DNA of 64,000 nucleotides, from NCBI GenBank assembly GCA_902591315.1, contig CACJAI010000002.1:1-64000 (forward strand). The letters are read 5' to 3'. Positions 10,288 through 20,720 of this stretch are shown here, piece by piece (the stretch's first letter is position 1; each line of letters opens with the position of its first letter). Source of the DNA: an uncultured Alphaproteobacteria bacterium. GTDB lineage: Bacteria; Pseudomonadota; Alphaproteobacteria; HIMB59. The notes under the pieces were generated by a model, which had not been told where the DNA came from, did not search any database, and saw only the letters and a list, made by a program, of their open reading frames with translations. The translations under genes were made by a program, and so were the position numbers.

Positions 10288-11250
10288 TTAAAGAAATTTT
10301 TTATTAACTAAATTTTCCATGTTTAATTTCTTCATATTTTTCAAATAGTAGAATATATTTTGTGATGCCTCTAGAGACATTCTCTCTCTGCATTCCAGAG
10401 TTAATGCAGCATTATGCGGCGTTAATAAAATATTATCTAACTTAAAAAAAGGATGATTGGACTCTGGAGGTTCAGACACAAAAACATCCATTCCTGCACC
10501 TAAGATTTTTTTTGAGCTAAGGGCTTGATATAAATCATTTTCATTTACTATCCCACCCCTAGATGTATTTACTAGAATTGTTTTTTTTTTCATAAGATCT
10601 AATTCTGTTTGCGATATAAAATTTTTCGTATCTTCATTTAATGGTAAATGTATGCTAACAAAATCTGCTAGTACTAAACCATCATTTTTTTCTATGGGTA
10701 TACAGCCACTTTTTTTTATTGAATCACTATTTAAAAATGGATCATAAACATATACTTCCATATCAAAACCGAGACATCTCTTTGCAACTTCTTTTCCTAT
10801 TCTGCCAAAACCAGCTAAAAGTAATTTTTTTTTATATAATTCAAAAAAGTTTGGCAGCTCAGACCTTTGACTAAAATTTCCCCCCTTCACTAATTTATCA
10901 GATAGAGATAAATTTTTCGTTAAATACAAAAAGAACGACATTACGTGTTCAGCAACACTTACGGCATTAGATGTTGATGTAATAGAAAGAGCAATTTTTT
11001 TCTTATTTAAATAATCTAAATCAACATTGTCATAACCAACACCATGTCTTGAAATAATTTTTAAATTTTTACAATGTTCTAAAATATCTTGATCAAGCTT
11101 TGATGTTCTTAGTAGTATAGCATCAACAAACTGTAATTCCTCTTTTAGGTTTTGATTGTTAAAATTTGTTACTTCAACTACTTCTAATTCATTCTCTTTT
11201 AAAAATTCTAACCCTTTTGGATGAACTTTACCTAATATTGCAATTTTCAT
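10288..11250 (-). CDS. D-isomer-specific 2-hydroxyacid dehydrogenase (PGDH-like)
   Basis: 'RHGVGYDNVD', 'LAGFGRIGKEVAKRCLGFDMEVYVYDP', 'VNTSRGGIVNENDL'. Confidence 0.88.
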   Translation of the reverse strand: MKIAILGKVHPKGLEFLKENELEVVEVTNFNNQNLKEELQFVDAILLRTSKLDQDILEHCKNLKIISRHGVGYDNVDLDYLNKKKIALSITSTSNAVSVAEHVMSFFLYLTKNLSLSDKLVKGGNFSQRSELPNFFELYKKKLLLAGFGRIGKEVAKRCLGFDMEVYVYDPFLNSDSIKKSGCIPIEKNDGLVLADFVSIHLPLNEDTKNFISQTELDLMKKKTILVNTSRGGIVNENDLYQALSSKKILGAGMDVFVSEPPESNHPFFKLDNILLTPHNAALTLECRERMSLEASQNIFYYLKNMKKLNMENLVNKKFL

Positions 11251-11363
11251 TTTGTTCTCTGATTAAAAGTTATGTCAAAAAAGTGTCAATTTTAAAAGGT
11301 TTTTCATTCAAATTATTTTTCTATCATGTAATATCTTTAATGGGTTTAGTTTTTGGAGGAATA

Positions 11364-13208
11364 ATGAAAACCATCAAATTGTCTTGTGCGCATGCACTAT
11401 TTAAATATTTAATTGCACAGAAAACTATTATCAATGGTCAAAAAGTACCATTATTTCCTGGTGCATTTGCAATTTATGGTCATGGTAATGTGGCTTGTTT
11501 AGGCCAAGCAATGGAAGAATTTCAGTCTGATCTCCCAGGTTATAGAGGGCATCATGAACAAAGCATGGCATTGACTGGTATTGGTTATGCACGAGCTATG
11601 AGAAGAAAGCAAATTTTTATTGCTACCTCATCTGTTGGCCCCGGAGCTACAAATATGGTAACAGCGGCAGCAGTAGCTATGAGTAATCGTCTTCCAATAT
11701 TACTTCTTCCAGGAGATACATTCGCTAGCCGATTTCCTGATCCTGTATTACAACAAGTTGAAAATTTTAACTCTCCCATAGAAACTGCAAATGATACCTT
11801 TAAATCTGTATCAAAGTATTTTGATAGGATTACTAGACCAGAGCAGATTCTTGCTTCTCTTCCTCAAGCAATTCAAGTGATGCTTGACCCATCAGATTGT
11901 GGCCCTGCTACAATTGCTATGTCTCAAGATGTTCAAGGAGAGTCATACGATTATCCTGAAATTTTTTTTGAAGAAAAAATCCATCAGTTAAGAAGAGTTT
12001 ACCCTGATCCAAATCAAATTAAAGAGGCAGCTGATAAATTAAAAAATTCAAAACAACCTATAATAATTTCAGGGGGTGGTGTTCTATATTCTGGGGCAGA
12101 ACAAATACTCTCTAATTTTGCAAAAAAACACAATATCCCCGTAACTTCAACTGTGATGGGAATTGGATGTATGACCAAAGATGACCCTTATTACATTAGT
12201 GCTATTGGGGCTCTAGGAGAGGGCTCCTCCAACAATTTATCTAAAGACACTGATTTAGCTCTAGCTGTAGGTACAAAACTTGCAGATTTTACAACAGGTT
12301 CATGGGCAAATTTCGAAAATCCTAATTTTAAACTAATCTCAGTTAATACAGCCCGCTATGATACAACTAAGCATTTAGCTACGCCTGTTATTAGTGATGC
12401 AAAAGTGGGATTGCTACAAATATCGGAAGCACTTGGTGATTGGAGGGCCCCCGACACTTGGTATCAAAGAGCAATTAAAGAAAGGGATGAATGGGAAGCA
12501 TACGTTGCAAAACAAAGTGGCCCTACAAATCAACAAGAGCCATCTTATGCTCACGCAGTTGGAGCAATTTATAGAAATTCAGATCCTAGTGATATCGTGG
12601 TAACAGCAGCCGGAGGCCTTGTAGGAGAGGTCGTTCAAGTTTGGAAGCCAAAGGAACTTAATACTTTTGAAACTGAATGGGGTTTTAGCTGTATGGGATA
12701 TGAAATATCAGGAGCGCTAGGAATTAAAATGGCTAAACCAGATCAAGATGTCGTTGTATTTGTTGGAGATGGTTCTTATCTGCTTAACAATAGCGATATA
12801 TATAGTTCGGTTCTCTATGATCAAAAACTAATTATTATTATTTGTGATAATGGAGGTCATATGGTTATCAATCGTCTTCAACTAGCAAAAGGAGGTAAGG
12901 AATACATTTGTAATCTTCGTGCTGCAAGAGCAACCAATCTTAAATTCGTAGATTTTGAAAATCATGCTAAAAGCATGGGAGCAAATGCTGAGACAGTAAG
13001 TTCGACCTCAGAGTTAGAGGCTGCTTTCAAAAGAGCCAAAGAGTCTGATAAAACATATGTCATAGCTATAAAAACTCACGGCTATGAATGGTTAGATGGA
13101 ACAGCTTTTTGGGAAAGCCCAACACTTCAAGACCCTCTAACTGAAGAAAACAAAAAAGCATTAGATGACTTTGAAACAGGAAAGAGTAAACAACGTAAAG
13201 GCGTTTAA
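11364..13208 (+). CDS. iolD: IolD-type TPP-dependent 3D-(3,5/4)-trihydroxycyclohexane-1,2-dione acylhydrolase
   Basis: 'FAIYGHGNVACLGQAMEE', 'GYRGHHEQSMALTGIGYARAMRR', 'SSVGPGATNMVTAAAVA'; GGAGGA SD before ATG 11364 (ORF-track start 11166 overlaps the divergent gene). Confidence 0.88.
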   Translation: MKTIKLSCAHALFKYLIAQKTIINGQKVPLFPGAFAIYGHGNVACLGQAMEEFQSDLPGYRGHHEQSMALTGIGYARAMRRKQIFIATSSVGPGATNMVTAAAVAMSNRLPILLLPGDTFASRFPDPVLQQVENFNSPIETANDTFKSVSKYFDRITRPEQILASLPQAIQVMLDPSDCGPATIAMSQDVQGESYDYPEIFFEEKIHQLRRVYPDPNQIKEAADKLKNSKQPIIISGGGVLYSGAEQILSNFAKKHNIPVTSTVMGIGCMTKDDPYYISAIGALGEGSSNNLSKDTDLALAVGTKLADFTTGSWANFENPNFKLISVNTARYDTTKHLATPVISDAKVGLLQISEALGDWRAPDTWYQRAIKERDEWEAYVAKQSGPTNQQEPSYAHAVGAIYRNSDPSDIVVTAAGGLVGEVVQVWKPKELNTFETEWGFSCMGYEISGALGIKMAKPDQDVVVFVGDGSYLLNNSDIYSSVLYDQKLIIIICDNGGHMVINRLQLAKGGKEYICNLRAARATNLKFVDFENHAKSMGANAETVSSTSELEAAFKRAKESDKTYVIAIKTHGYEWLDGTAFWESPTLQDPLTEENKKALDDFETGKSKQRKGV

Positions 13209-13210
13209 TC

Positions 13211-13942
13211 TTGATTTCTAAAAAAAAAATTGTCCTGATAACAGGGGCTGAGTCTGGCATTGGTAAAAGCACATCTAAAATATTTGCCAATAATGGTTAC
13301 AGAGTATTAGGAACTTCACTCAAAAAAATTAACTACAAAATTAAAGATATTGAATACTATCAAATAGATATAACCAATAATTCTCATTGGAAAAGTTTAT
13401 CCAACACTATCAAAAAAAAGCACGGAAAAATTGATGTTTTAGTTAATAGTGCCGGTGTGAGACTGAGCGGAAATTTAGAGACAACCTCGATGAGTGATTG
13501 GACTTATCACTTTAATAACAATGTGACGGGCACTTTTTTAGCTTGCAAATATGCATTACCATTGCTCAAAAAAAGTAAGAAATCTTCCATAGTAAATTTA
13601 GCTTCAATAAATAGCATTAGAGGAGCAAAAAATATGTTGGCTTATGCAACATCAAAAAGTGCGATAATATCTTTTACGGCATCTTTGGCATTGGACTTGT
13701 CTAATTTTAATATTAGAGTTAATGCTGTTGCTCCAGGTGCTATTGATACTCCAATGCTAGCCTCTTTTAAAAAGGATTTAACAAAAAAAGAATTTGAAAA
13801 AAGGATGCGAGAAAATCATCCTATTGGAAGGATTGGAAAACCAGCAGAAGTTGCAAGTGTAATTTATTTTCTTGCAAGTGATGCTTCAACTTTCATGACA
13901 GGATTGACCATCCCTGTAGATGGAGGAAGAAGCATAAGATAA
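13211..13942 (+). CDS. SDR family oxidoreductase
   Basis: TGAESGIG, NSAG, YATSK, 'VNAVAPGAIDTPM'. Confidence 0.9.
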   Translation: MISKKKIVLITGAESGIGKSTSKIFANNGYRVLGTSLKKINYKIKDIEYYQIDITNNSHWKSLSNTIKKKHGKIDVLVNSAGVRLSGNLETTSMSDWTYHFNNNVTGTFLACKYALPLLKKSKKSSIVNLASINSIRGAKNMLAYATSKSAIISFTASLALDLSNFNIRVNAVAPGAIDTPMLASFKKDLTKKEFEKRMRENHPIGRIGKPAEVASVIYFLASDASTFMTGLTIPVDGGRSIR

Positions 13943-13945
13943 CTT

Positions 13946-15895
13946 TTATTTATTGATTTTTAAAATAGTTACATCAGCTTGTTTCATGTTTTTTGATCCT
14001 AATAGAATTTCACCTTTAAAAGCGTCTGGTATAGCAACATTTTTTTTTCCATAATTAGTAAAAAATAATAGATCACCTCTTTGCCTTACTCTTAAATATT
14101 CCGGAAGTGTAATTGGTTTTAAACCTGCCATAGTCATTTGTTCTTTCATTATTGAACTTAATAATGCTTCATCTGGCCATCCACACAAATAACTTCCTTG
14201 GTTCCCGCTAGTTATAACAGGAAAGTCATCTTCTGATTTACCTTCAGATACGCCCGAGCTGTCTCCTTGTTCTCTCCATACGTGTAACTTTCCTTTCTGT
14301 CCTTTCCACTCTACTTCTATAGGAAGCTCATATGGAAGGGCATTTACTCTTTTAACTTTATAACCAAGTCCCTCTAAGCTTAAGTTTTCCGGAATTTGAA
14401 AATTTCTATTTTTTAATCCTGTTCTTGGACCAGCTAAAATTTTTGCTCCAGAAGAAACCATTTTTTTAAATGTGTCAGTTTCAAGATGTACAAAAGAGGG
14501 AACAATAATTAGTTTATACCCAGCAAAATCAGCATTCTTTCCAACAATATCTAGAGAGCCACCATTAACTCTGACTGATTTATAAAAATCAATCATCAGG
14601 CGCGTGTAGTGGAAATCTTCTGTTTGTCCATCCAGCTCAGTCATCCAACAAGCTTCATAATCATGCAATAACGCAATTTCGGATTTTTGTGTTTCTGGTA
14701 AATTGAGCATTTGTATCTCATTACTTACTTGCATGGCCTCGTGACTACCGATTGCCGGTGTATTATCACGGTACATTAGCCCTGCATGCATTTGTTCTTG
14801 TGCAAATGGCGCTTGTCTCCAACGAAAATAACTTACAACCTCAGCATCGTGAGCAAATGCCTCCCACGTCCACATCCTTACAGCACCAGTTAAAGGAATA
14901 GGATTATATTTCGCCCAATTAACTGGACCAGGTTGTTGTTCCATTATCCAAAGACGACCCATCCCTCGATAAAGGTCATGATGGTAAGATTGAAAATCAG
15001 GATCACCAATATTGTAACAGTCCTCAATAAGTTTTTTATCTTCTCTAGCGATTGTTTGCATATTTTGAAGAAAACCTAAAGGATAACTATCCCAAGCAGC
15101 TATATTTAAATCTTTACAAATTTCACGATGATCAAATTCTGTAAAGTGACCCATAAAGTTATGGCTAACGGGCCTTCCGGGAGAATAATTATTTAATATT
15201 TTTACCTGTTGATAATTAAAATTTTTTACCTGATCAGAGCTAAACTTTCGGAAATCAAAATTATGAGAAGGATTTGCCTCAGTAACTGTTAAATTAGGAA
15301 GTTCGATTTCCTCAAAGGAGCGATACTCCATAGACCAGAAAACATTTCCCCAAGATTTATTTAAATCATCTATGCTTTGATATTTTTTTTTAAGCCAAAT
15401 TCTAAACTCTCGCAAGGCAGACAAGCACCAAGAGTATGTAGTTTCATGACAACCAAACTCATTATCCGTTTGCCATGCTTTCACAAAATTATTTTGTCCG
15501 TATCTCTCTGCTATAGCTTTAGTTATGCGCTGACTTTCTTTTTGATAACCAATGTGAGAAAAGGAATAGTGTCTTCGAGATCCAAATTTTCTAGCCTGAC
15601 CATTTTCATCTATGGCAACCATGTCCGGCATCTGGTCAACCAACCATTTAGGAGGGGTGGCTGTTGGAGTGCACATTACAATCTTTAAACCATTATTTCC
15701 CAATATATCGACAATCTTATCCAGCCAATTCCAGTCAAAAACACCAGAACTTGGCTCGATTCGAGACCAAGCGAATTCAGCAATTCTTACCCAAGTGATA
15801 CCATTTTTGTGCATATTCTGAGCATCAGTTATCCACATTTCTTCAGGCCAATGTTCTGGGTAATAACATACCCCTAATTCGGGACTCTTAGACAT
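13946..15895 (-). CDS. GH42 beta-galactosidase
   Basis: 'LGVCYYPEHWPEEMW', 'VRIAEFAWSRIEP', 'AWQTDNEFGCH', 'MEQQPGPVNWA'; no signal peptide. Confidence 0.92.
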   Translation of the reverse strand: MSKSPELGVCYYPEHWPEEMWITDAQNMHKNGITWVRIAEFAWSRIEPSSGVFDWNWLDKIVDILGNNGLKIVMCTPTATPPKWLVDQMPDMVAIDENGQARKFGSRRHYSFSHIGYQKESQRITKAIAERYGQNNFVKAWQTDNEFGCHETTYSWCLSALREFRIWLKKKYQSIDDLNKSWGNVFWSMEYRSFEEIELPNLTVTEANPSHNFDFRKFSSDQVKNFNYQQVKILNNYSPGRPVSHNFMGHFTEFDHREICKDLNIAAWDSYPLGFLQNMQTIAREDKKLIEDCYNIGDPDFQSYHHDLYRGMGRLWIMEQQPGPVNWAKYNPIPLTGAVRMWTWEAFAHDAEVVSYFRWRQAPFAQEQMHAGLMYRDNTPAIGSHEAMQVSNEIQMLNLPETQKSEIALLHDYEACWMTELDGQTEDFHYTRLMIDFYKSVRVNGGSLDIVGKNADFAGYKLIIVPSFVHLETDTFKKMVSSGAKILAGPRTGLKNRNFQIPENLSLEGLGYKVKRVNALPYELPIEVEWKGQKGKLHVWREQGDSSGVSEGKSEDDFPVITSGNQGSYLCGWPDEALLSSIMKEQMTMAGLKPITLPEYLRVRQRGDLLFFTNYGKKNVAIPDAFKGEILLGSKNMKQADVTILKINK

Positions 15896-15897
15896 TT

Positions 15898-16929
15898 TTA
15901 GTCGATTGAAACACCAGAGGAGTCAAAAAAATGCTGGTGATTTTGATGCCAATCTAGACAAATATTTTCATTAATTTTTATTCTACTATTTACATCAAGT
16001 TTAGCCGTAATCTCATTATTCTTTTCCAGGTTAATGTAACATAATAAGTGCTCACCTAAATTCTCTATATGTCTAATGGTTCCTTTGAGTTTACAAGAGT
16101 TATCATTTGACACATTGAGATGCTCAGGTCTAATTCCTATTTTGTTTGCTCCACTTGGAATGTTTAAATTAGTCATATTTAATTTATGTCCATTCTCTAA
16201 ATTTATCATATTCATTTTTGGAGAACCAATAAACTCAGCTACAAATTGATTTTTTGGAGAGTTATAAAGCTCTATAGGTGTTCCAACTTGTTCAATAATT
16301 CCCTCATTAATAACAACAATTCTATCTGCTAGAGTCATTGCTTCAACTTGGTCATGTGTTACATAAATCATAGTTGCAGCTAATTGATTATGAAGCTTAG
16401 CTATTTCTATTCTCGTTTGAACACGAAGTGCTGCATCTAAATTAGATAAAGGCTCATCAAATAAAAATACTTTTGGATTTCTCACAATAGCTCTTCCAAT
16501 AGCAACACGTTGTCGTTGACCACCTGATAATTGTTTGGGTAGTCTTTCAAATAGACTCTCAATTTGCAAAATTTTTGCTGCCTCTAAAACTCTACTTTTG
16601 ATTTCATCAATAGGAGTCTTAGCTTGTTTTAAAGCAAACGACATATTGTCAAAAACTGTCATGTGAGGGTACAATGCATATGATTGAAAAACCATCGCAA
16701 CACCTCTCTCTGCTGCAATAATTTTATTTACAACCTCTCCACCTATAGATATCTCTCCTTCTGTAATATCTTCTAGTCCAGCTATCATTCTAAGGAGTGT
16801 GGACTTTCCACAACCAGATGGTCCAACAAAAACAATGAATTCACCAGAGTTGACATCAAGGTCTACACCATGGATAACTTCAGTTTTATCATAAGTTTTT
16901 TTTACATTTTTAAGGTTTAAATTAGCCAT
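15898..16929 (-). CDS. Sugar ABC transporter ATP-binding protein (MalK/UgpC-like)
   Basis: Walker [10 protein letters not shown], signature [10 protein letters not shown], Walker B, C-terminal TOBE-like domain. Confidence 0.93.
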   Translation of the reverse strand: MANLNLKNVKKTYDKTEVIHGVDLDVNSGEFIVFVGPSGCGKSTLLRMIAGLEDITEGEISIGGEVVNKIIAAERGVAMVFQSYALYPHMTVFDNMSFALKQAKTPIDEIKSRVLEAAKILQIESLFERLPKQLSGGQRQRVAIGRAIVRNPKVFLFDEPLSNLDAALRVQTRIEIAKLHNQLAATMIYVTHDQVEAMTLADRIVVINEGIIEQVGTPIELYNSPKNQFVAEFIGSPKMNMINLENGHKLNMTNLNIPSGANKIGIRPEHLNVSNDNSCKLKGTIRHIENLGEHLLCYINLEKNNEITAKLDVNSRIKINENICLDWHQNHQHFFDSSGVSID

Positions 16930-16989
16930 AATACCCTGAAAACTTTAGCATTTTTTGTATAAATATACATCAGTGACTACAGTTTTAAT

Positions 16990-18312
16990 TTAGGCTAAAT
17001 ACTTTGAGAATTCATAATAAGATTTTTTTGGAATTCGTTTAAAGCTATCGAAATCAACATAGACTATTCCAAATCTCTTGGAATAGCCATATGCCCATTC
17101 ATAATTATCAAGCAATGACCAAGCAAAATATCCCTTAACATTCAAACCCTCATTCAAACAACTTAATATTTGTTTTAAATGTAAATTAAAAAATTCAATT
17201 CGATCTTCATCATAAATTTCTCCTTTTGAAGTTGGTTTATCGGTATTTGCCATCCCATTTTCGGTAATATAAATTGGAATTTTACTATCATATTCTTCAC
17301 TTATTCTTTTAATAAAGTAGCTTAGTCCCTCAGGATAAAATTCCCATCCCATATCTGTTTTTTTTAGCGTTCCACTATTACACTCATAATTAACACCATC
17401 GTCTGATTTTTTATATTTGATTAATGAGCGGGTATAATAATTCAATCCTATCCAATCAATTGGTGAAGATATTAATTCTAATTGTGTTTTATAATTTTCT
17501 GGTAGGTATTTTTCTAGAATTGATAAAGCTAATTTAGGATATTTACCTTTAAAGATGGCATCGGAAAACCATCTATTATGAATTTCATCAAAAAGTTTTG
17601 TTGCTTGAGTATTTTCTTCATTACTATCTATGGATTGACCGAACTGATTATTTAAAACTATACCAATCTGATGAGCACCACAGGACCTTATTGCTTCAAC
17701 AGATTGCGAGTGTGCAAATAAAATATTATGCATAGTTTTAGCAGCTGATTGGATATTTTTAATTCCTGGAGCATGCTCTCCAAGATAATGACTTAACCAA
17801 GAAACACACCAAGGTTCATTAATGGTTGAAATTTTTTCGAATTGATCTCCAAATGTTTTTGATATGAAAAAAGATAAATCTCCAAAATGCTTACAGGTTT
17901 CTTGATTCTCCCAACCATTAATTTTTTGAAATCTTATGGGAAGATCCCAATGATAGATTGTTGGAAAAGCCTCTAAATCGTAATTATTTATCTCTTCTAA
18001 TAATCGCTTGTAAAAATCTACACCCTTTAAATTTACATCTTTGTTGTTGTCTGGAAACAATCTAGGCCAAGCAAATGAGAAACGATAGGTCTTAAAACCC
18101 GCGTCCTTAATAAGTTTAATATCCTCTTTGAAATATTCAATATGACTACAGGCAAGCTTACCATCAATGCCATTCAATTTCCTCTCAGCAAAATCGTCCC
18201 AAATTGATTTACCACAATTGCTATATATCGTTCCTTCAATCTGATAAGAGGAAGTAGCTACTCCCAATTTAAAATCCTTAGGAAACTCTTGTAGAAGAGA
18301 TAAGTTAATCAA
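16990..18312 (-). CDS. GH1 beta-glucosidase
   Basis: 'FKLGVATSSYQIEG', 'TINEPWC', 'YITENGM'. Confidence 0.92.
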   Translation of the reverse strand: MINLSLLQEFPKDFKLGVATSSYQIEGTIYSNCGKSIWDDFAERKLNGIDGKLACSHIEYFKEDIKLIKDAGFKTYRFSFAWPRLFPDNNKDVNLKGVDFYKRLLEEINNYDLEAFPTIYHWDLPIRFQKINGWENQETCKHFGDLSFFISKTFGDQFEKISTINEPWCVSWLSHYLGEHAPGIKNIQSAAKTMHNILFAHSQSVEAIRSCGAHQIGIVLNNQFGQSIDSNEENTQATKLFDEIHNRWFSDAIFKGKYPKLALSILEKYLPENYKTQLELISSPIDWIGLNYYTRSLIKYKKSDDGVNYECNSGTLKKTDMGWEFYPEGLSYFIKRISEEYDSKIPIYITENGMANTDKPTSKGEIYDEDRIEFFNLHLKQILSCLNEGLNVKGYFAWSLLDNYEWAYGYSKRFGIVYVDFDSFKRIPKKSYYEFSKYLA

Positions 18313-19381
18313 GTCTGATTTTGTTACTAGAGTGAAATAAATTAGTTTTGTTTAAATCAAATTTAATTTTAACATCATCACCAACCTTAATTAAGCTATC
18401 TCCTGATGCCTCAACTACTATTGGATCACCCTCGTTATCTAAATAAATAAAAGTGTTTGAACCTAATTTTTCCACAACAAACGCTTTACCTCGGAAATCA
18501 TAATCTGAGTCGCCAGTGATAATTATATCCTCGGGTCTAATACCAAAAATTATATCAGAATTTTCATTTGATTTAATTGTTTTTGAAATTGTAATCTTTG
18601 AACCTAAAACATTAATTCCAACTCTATTTTTATCTACTGATAAAATTTTAGCATTGACAAAATTCATCTTTGGAGAGCCAATGAAACCTGCAACAAATAA
18701 ATTTTTAGGATTATTATATAATTCTATAGGCTTACCTTGTTGTGAAATCTCACCTTGATCTAACACAACAATCTCATCAGATAAAGTCATTGCCTCAGTT
18801 TGGTCATGTGTCACATAAACCATTGTTGCGTCCAAGTGATCATGCAATTTTGCTAATTCAATCCTCATTTGAACTCTCAAAGCGGCATCTAAATTAGATA
18901 AAGGTTCATCAAATAGAAAGACCTTAGGTTTTCTAGTTATTGCTCTACCGATAGCAACTCTTTGTCTTTGACCTCCTGACAATTGTTTAGGTTTTCTTAA
19001 AAGATAATCTTCAATTTGTAAAATTTTTGCAGCCTCATGCACTCTATGTTTAACTTCATCTTTAGGTCTTTTTTCTAATTTTAGTCCAAATGCCATATTA
19101 TCAAAAACAGTCATATGGGGATAAAGAGCATATGATTGAAAAACCATGGCGATATTTCTTTCTTTTGGAGGGAGGTTATTTACTTCTTCTCCACCAATAG
19201 ATATTTTACCCGAATTGGTTTCTTCTAACCCAGCTATCATTCTTAATAATGTAGACTTTCCACATCCAGATGGCCCAACAAGTGTTGTGAATGACTGACT
19301 TTTAATGTTGAGTGAAAAATCCTTAATAACATGGGTTTTTCCAAAAAATTTATTTATTGAGCTTAGTTCTATATCCGCCAT
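18305..19381 (-). CDS. aglK: Alpha-glucoside-type ABC transporter ATP-binding protein (AglK-like)
   Basis: [19 protein letters not shown]; in operon with AglEFG-like genes. Confidence 0.8.
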   Translation of the reverse strand: MADIELSSINKFFGKTHVIKDFSLNIKSQSFTTLVGPSGCGKSTLLRMIAGLEETNSGKISIGGEEVNNLPPKERNIAMVFQSYALYPHMTVFDNMAFGLKLEKRPKDEVKHRVHEAAKILQIEDYLLRKPKQLSGGQRQRVAIGRAITRKPKVFLFDEPLSNLDAALRVQMRIELAKLHDHLDATMVYVTHDQTEAMTLSDEIVVLDQGEISQQGKPIELYNNPKNLFVAGFIGSPKMNFVNAKILSVDKNRVGINVLGSKITISKTIKSNENSDIIFGIRPEDIIITGDSDYDFRGKAFVVEKLGSNTFIYLDNEGDPIVVEASGDSLIKVGDDVKIKFDLNKTNLFHSSNKIRLD

Positions 19382-20700
19382 CAGTTTAAGTATCCTAAAA
19401 ATTTTGATTGTTTATTAATCATGGTATCTAAAAGTTCCTCAGCCTTAATTGCATCATGAACTATAGGATCTGACAAAAGAGCTAAATACGCACCATGTTT
19501 TGATCTATTTAAAATCGCTTCTGTTGTTAATTGTATGACTCCTGTTTGCGAATTTAAAAGCGCTCCAAAAGTTTTAGGATAATTTCCTAATTTCTTTCCA
19601 TTCGCACCTTTCTTATTAATTACAGCTGGTACTTCCACTACAATATCATTTGGTAAATACTCAATTAAATTATTATTTGGGATATTTACTGCATGTTCAA
19701 GTCTATTGTCATCTTCAATAATACTCTCAATAATTGGCACAACTCTCTCATCAAGTTTTGGTTTGCTATTATCAAAAAACCTCCCATACAAAAAGTCATC
19801 CTCATAAAAATTTAAACATCTATTTTTATATTTTTTATAAAAATCTGAAATCCCATCGTGATCAGCGACGCTAAAAGCCCATTGCATGTATTCTCCTACA
19901 TGGCTGTCTGTTGTAATGGGAAGATAAGAATATTTTTTAAATAACTCAAAGAAGACTCCTCTTTCAGCTCCAGGGTCTGACTCAAAACCTTCGTGATCAT
20001 TAATTAAACTAGAGTAGTAGCTATTAAATTTATCTCGAATAATTGGATATCCATCTTTTTTGGTGTCTTTATACTTGACATCCAATAGGATACTAAAATG
20101 ATTTAGTCCACCTGCTTCAAATTCTATATTGCTGAGGTCGGTATTGAGTAAAGTTGGTAATTGTCTTTCCATAGAATGAATTTCGTGGCACAAGCCAATT
20201 ATATTTAGATTTGGAAATTTTGTGGTAAGAGCATGACATATTCTTTGCATTGGGTTCGAGTAATTAAATACAAAAGCGTCGGGACAAATCTTTTCTATAT
20301 CCTCACAAATTTCAATTATTACAGGTATAATCCTTAAAGCATGAAATAGACCTCCAGGGCCTCCGTTTTCTCCATAAATTTGTTTAAAACCATATTGAAG
20401 TGGTATCCCCCAATCTTGTTCCCAGAGTTCAAATCTATTTCCAACTTCAATTGAGATTAAACAAAAATCAGCACCTTTGAGTGCCTCTTCTCTAGAAGTA
20501 GTAGCTTCAATTTGAAAATTTACCTGAAGTTTTTCTTTATATTTTTCAGCAATTTTTCTAGTTTTTTCAACTGCCTCGGGCCTTATGTCATGGAGGACTA
20601 TAGTGGATCCTTTAAGGATTTGAGATTTATAAAAGTCTCCAATTATCTTCAAACCAAAGTTAGTGCTTCCTGCTCCTATAATTACAATTCTTTTTCCCAT
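19381..20700 (-). CDS. GH4 NAD-dependent alpha-glucosidase/alpha-galactosidase
   Basis: 'RIVIIGAGSTNFGLKIIGDF', 'FNYSNPMQRICHAL', 'GLCHEIHSM' (CHE-type motif, distinct from the CHSV paralogue). Confidence 0.85.
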   Translation of the reverse strand: MGKRIVIIGAGSTNFGLKIIGDFYKSQILKGSTIVLHDIRPEAVEKTRKIAEKYKEKLQVNFQIEATTSREEALKGADFCLISIEVGNRFELWEQDWGIPLQYGFKQIYGENGGPGGLFHALRIIPVIIEICEDIEKICPDAFVFNYSNPMQRICHALTTKFPNLNIIGLCHEIHSMERQLPTLLNTDLSNIEFEAGGLNHFSILLDVKYKDTKKDGYPIIRDKFNSYYSSLINDHEGFESDPGAERGVFFELFKKYSYLPITTDSHVGEYMQWAFSVADHDGISDFYKKYKNRCLNFYEDDFLYGRFFDNSKPKLDERVVPIIESIIEDDNRLEHAVNIPNNNLIEYLPNDIVVEVPAVINKKGANGKKLGNYPKTFGALLNSQTGVIQLTTEAILNRSKHGAYLALLSDPIVHDAIKAEELLDTMINKQSKFLGYLN

Positions 20701-20720
20701 AATTTATTTACTTATTATCT

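Noticed and set aside
11166-11363. 66-residue N-terminal extension of the IolD ORF
   Set aside because: Overlaps the divergent dehydrogenase gene; homology to IolD begins at ATG 11364, which has a GGAGGA Shine-Dalgarno.
15377-15821. Plus-strand ORFs of 103 and 69 aa inside the GH42 gene
   Set aside because: Antisense shadow ORFs of a strongly recognisable GH42 coding sequence.
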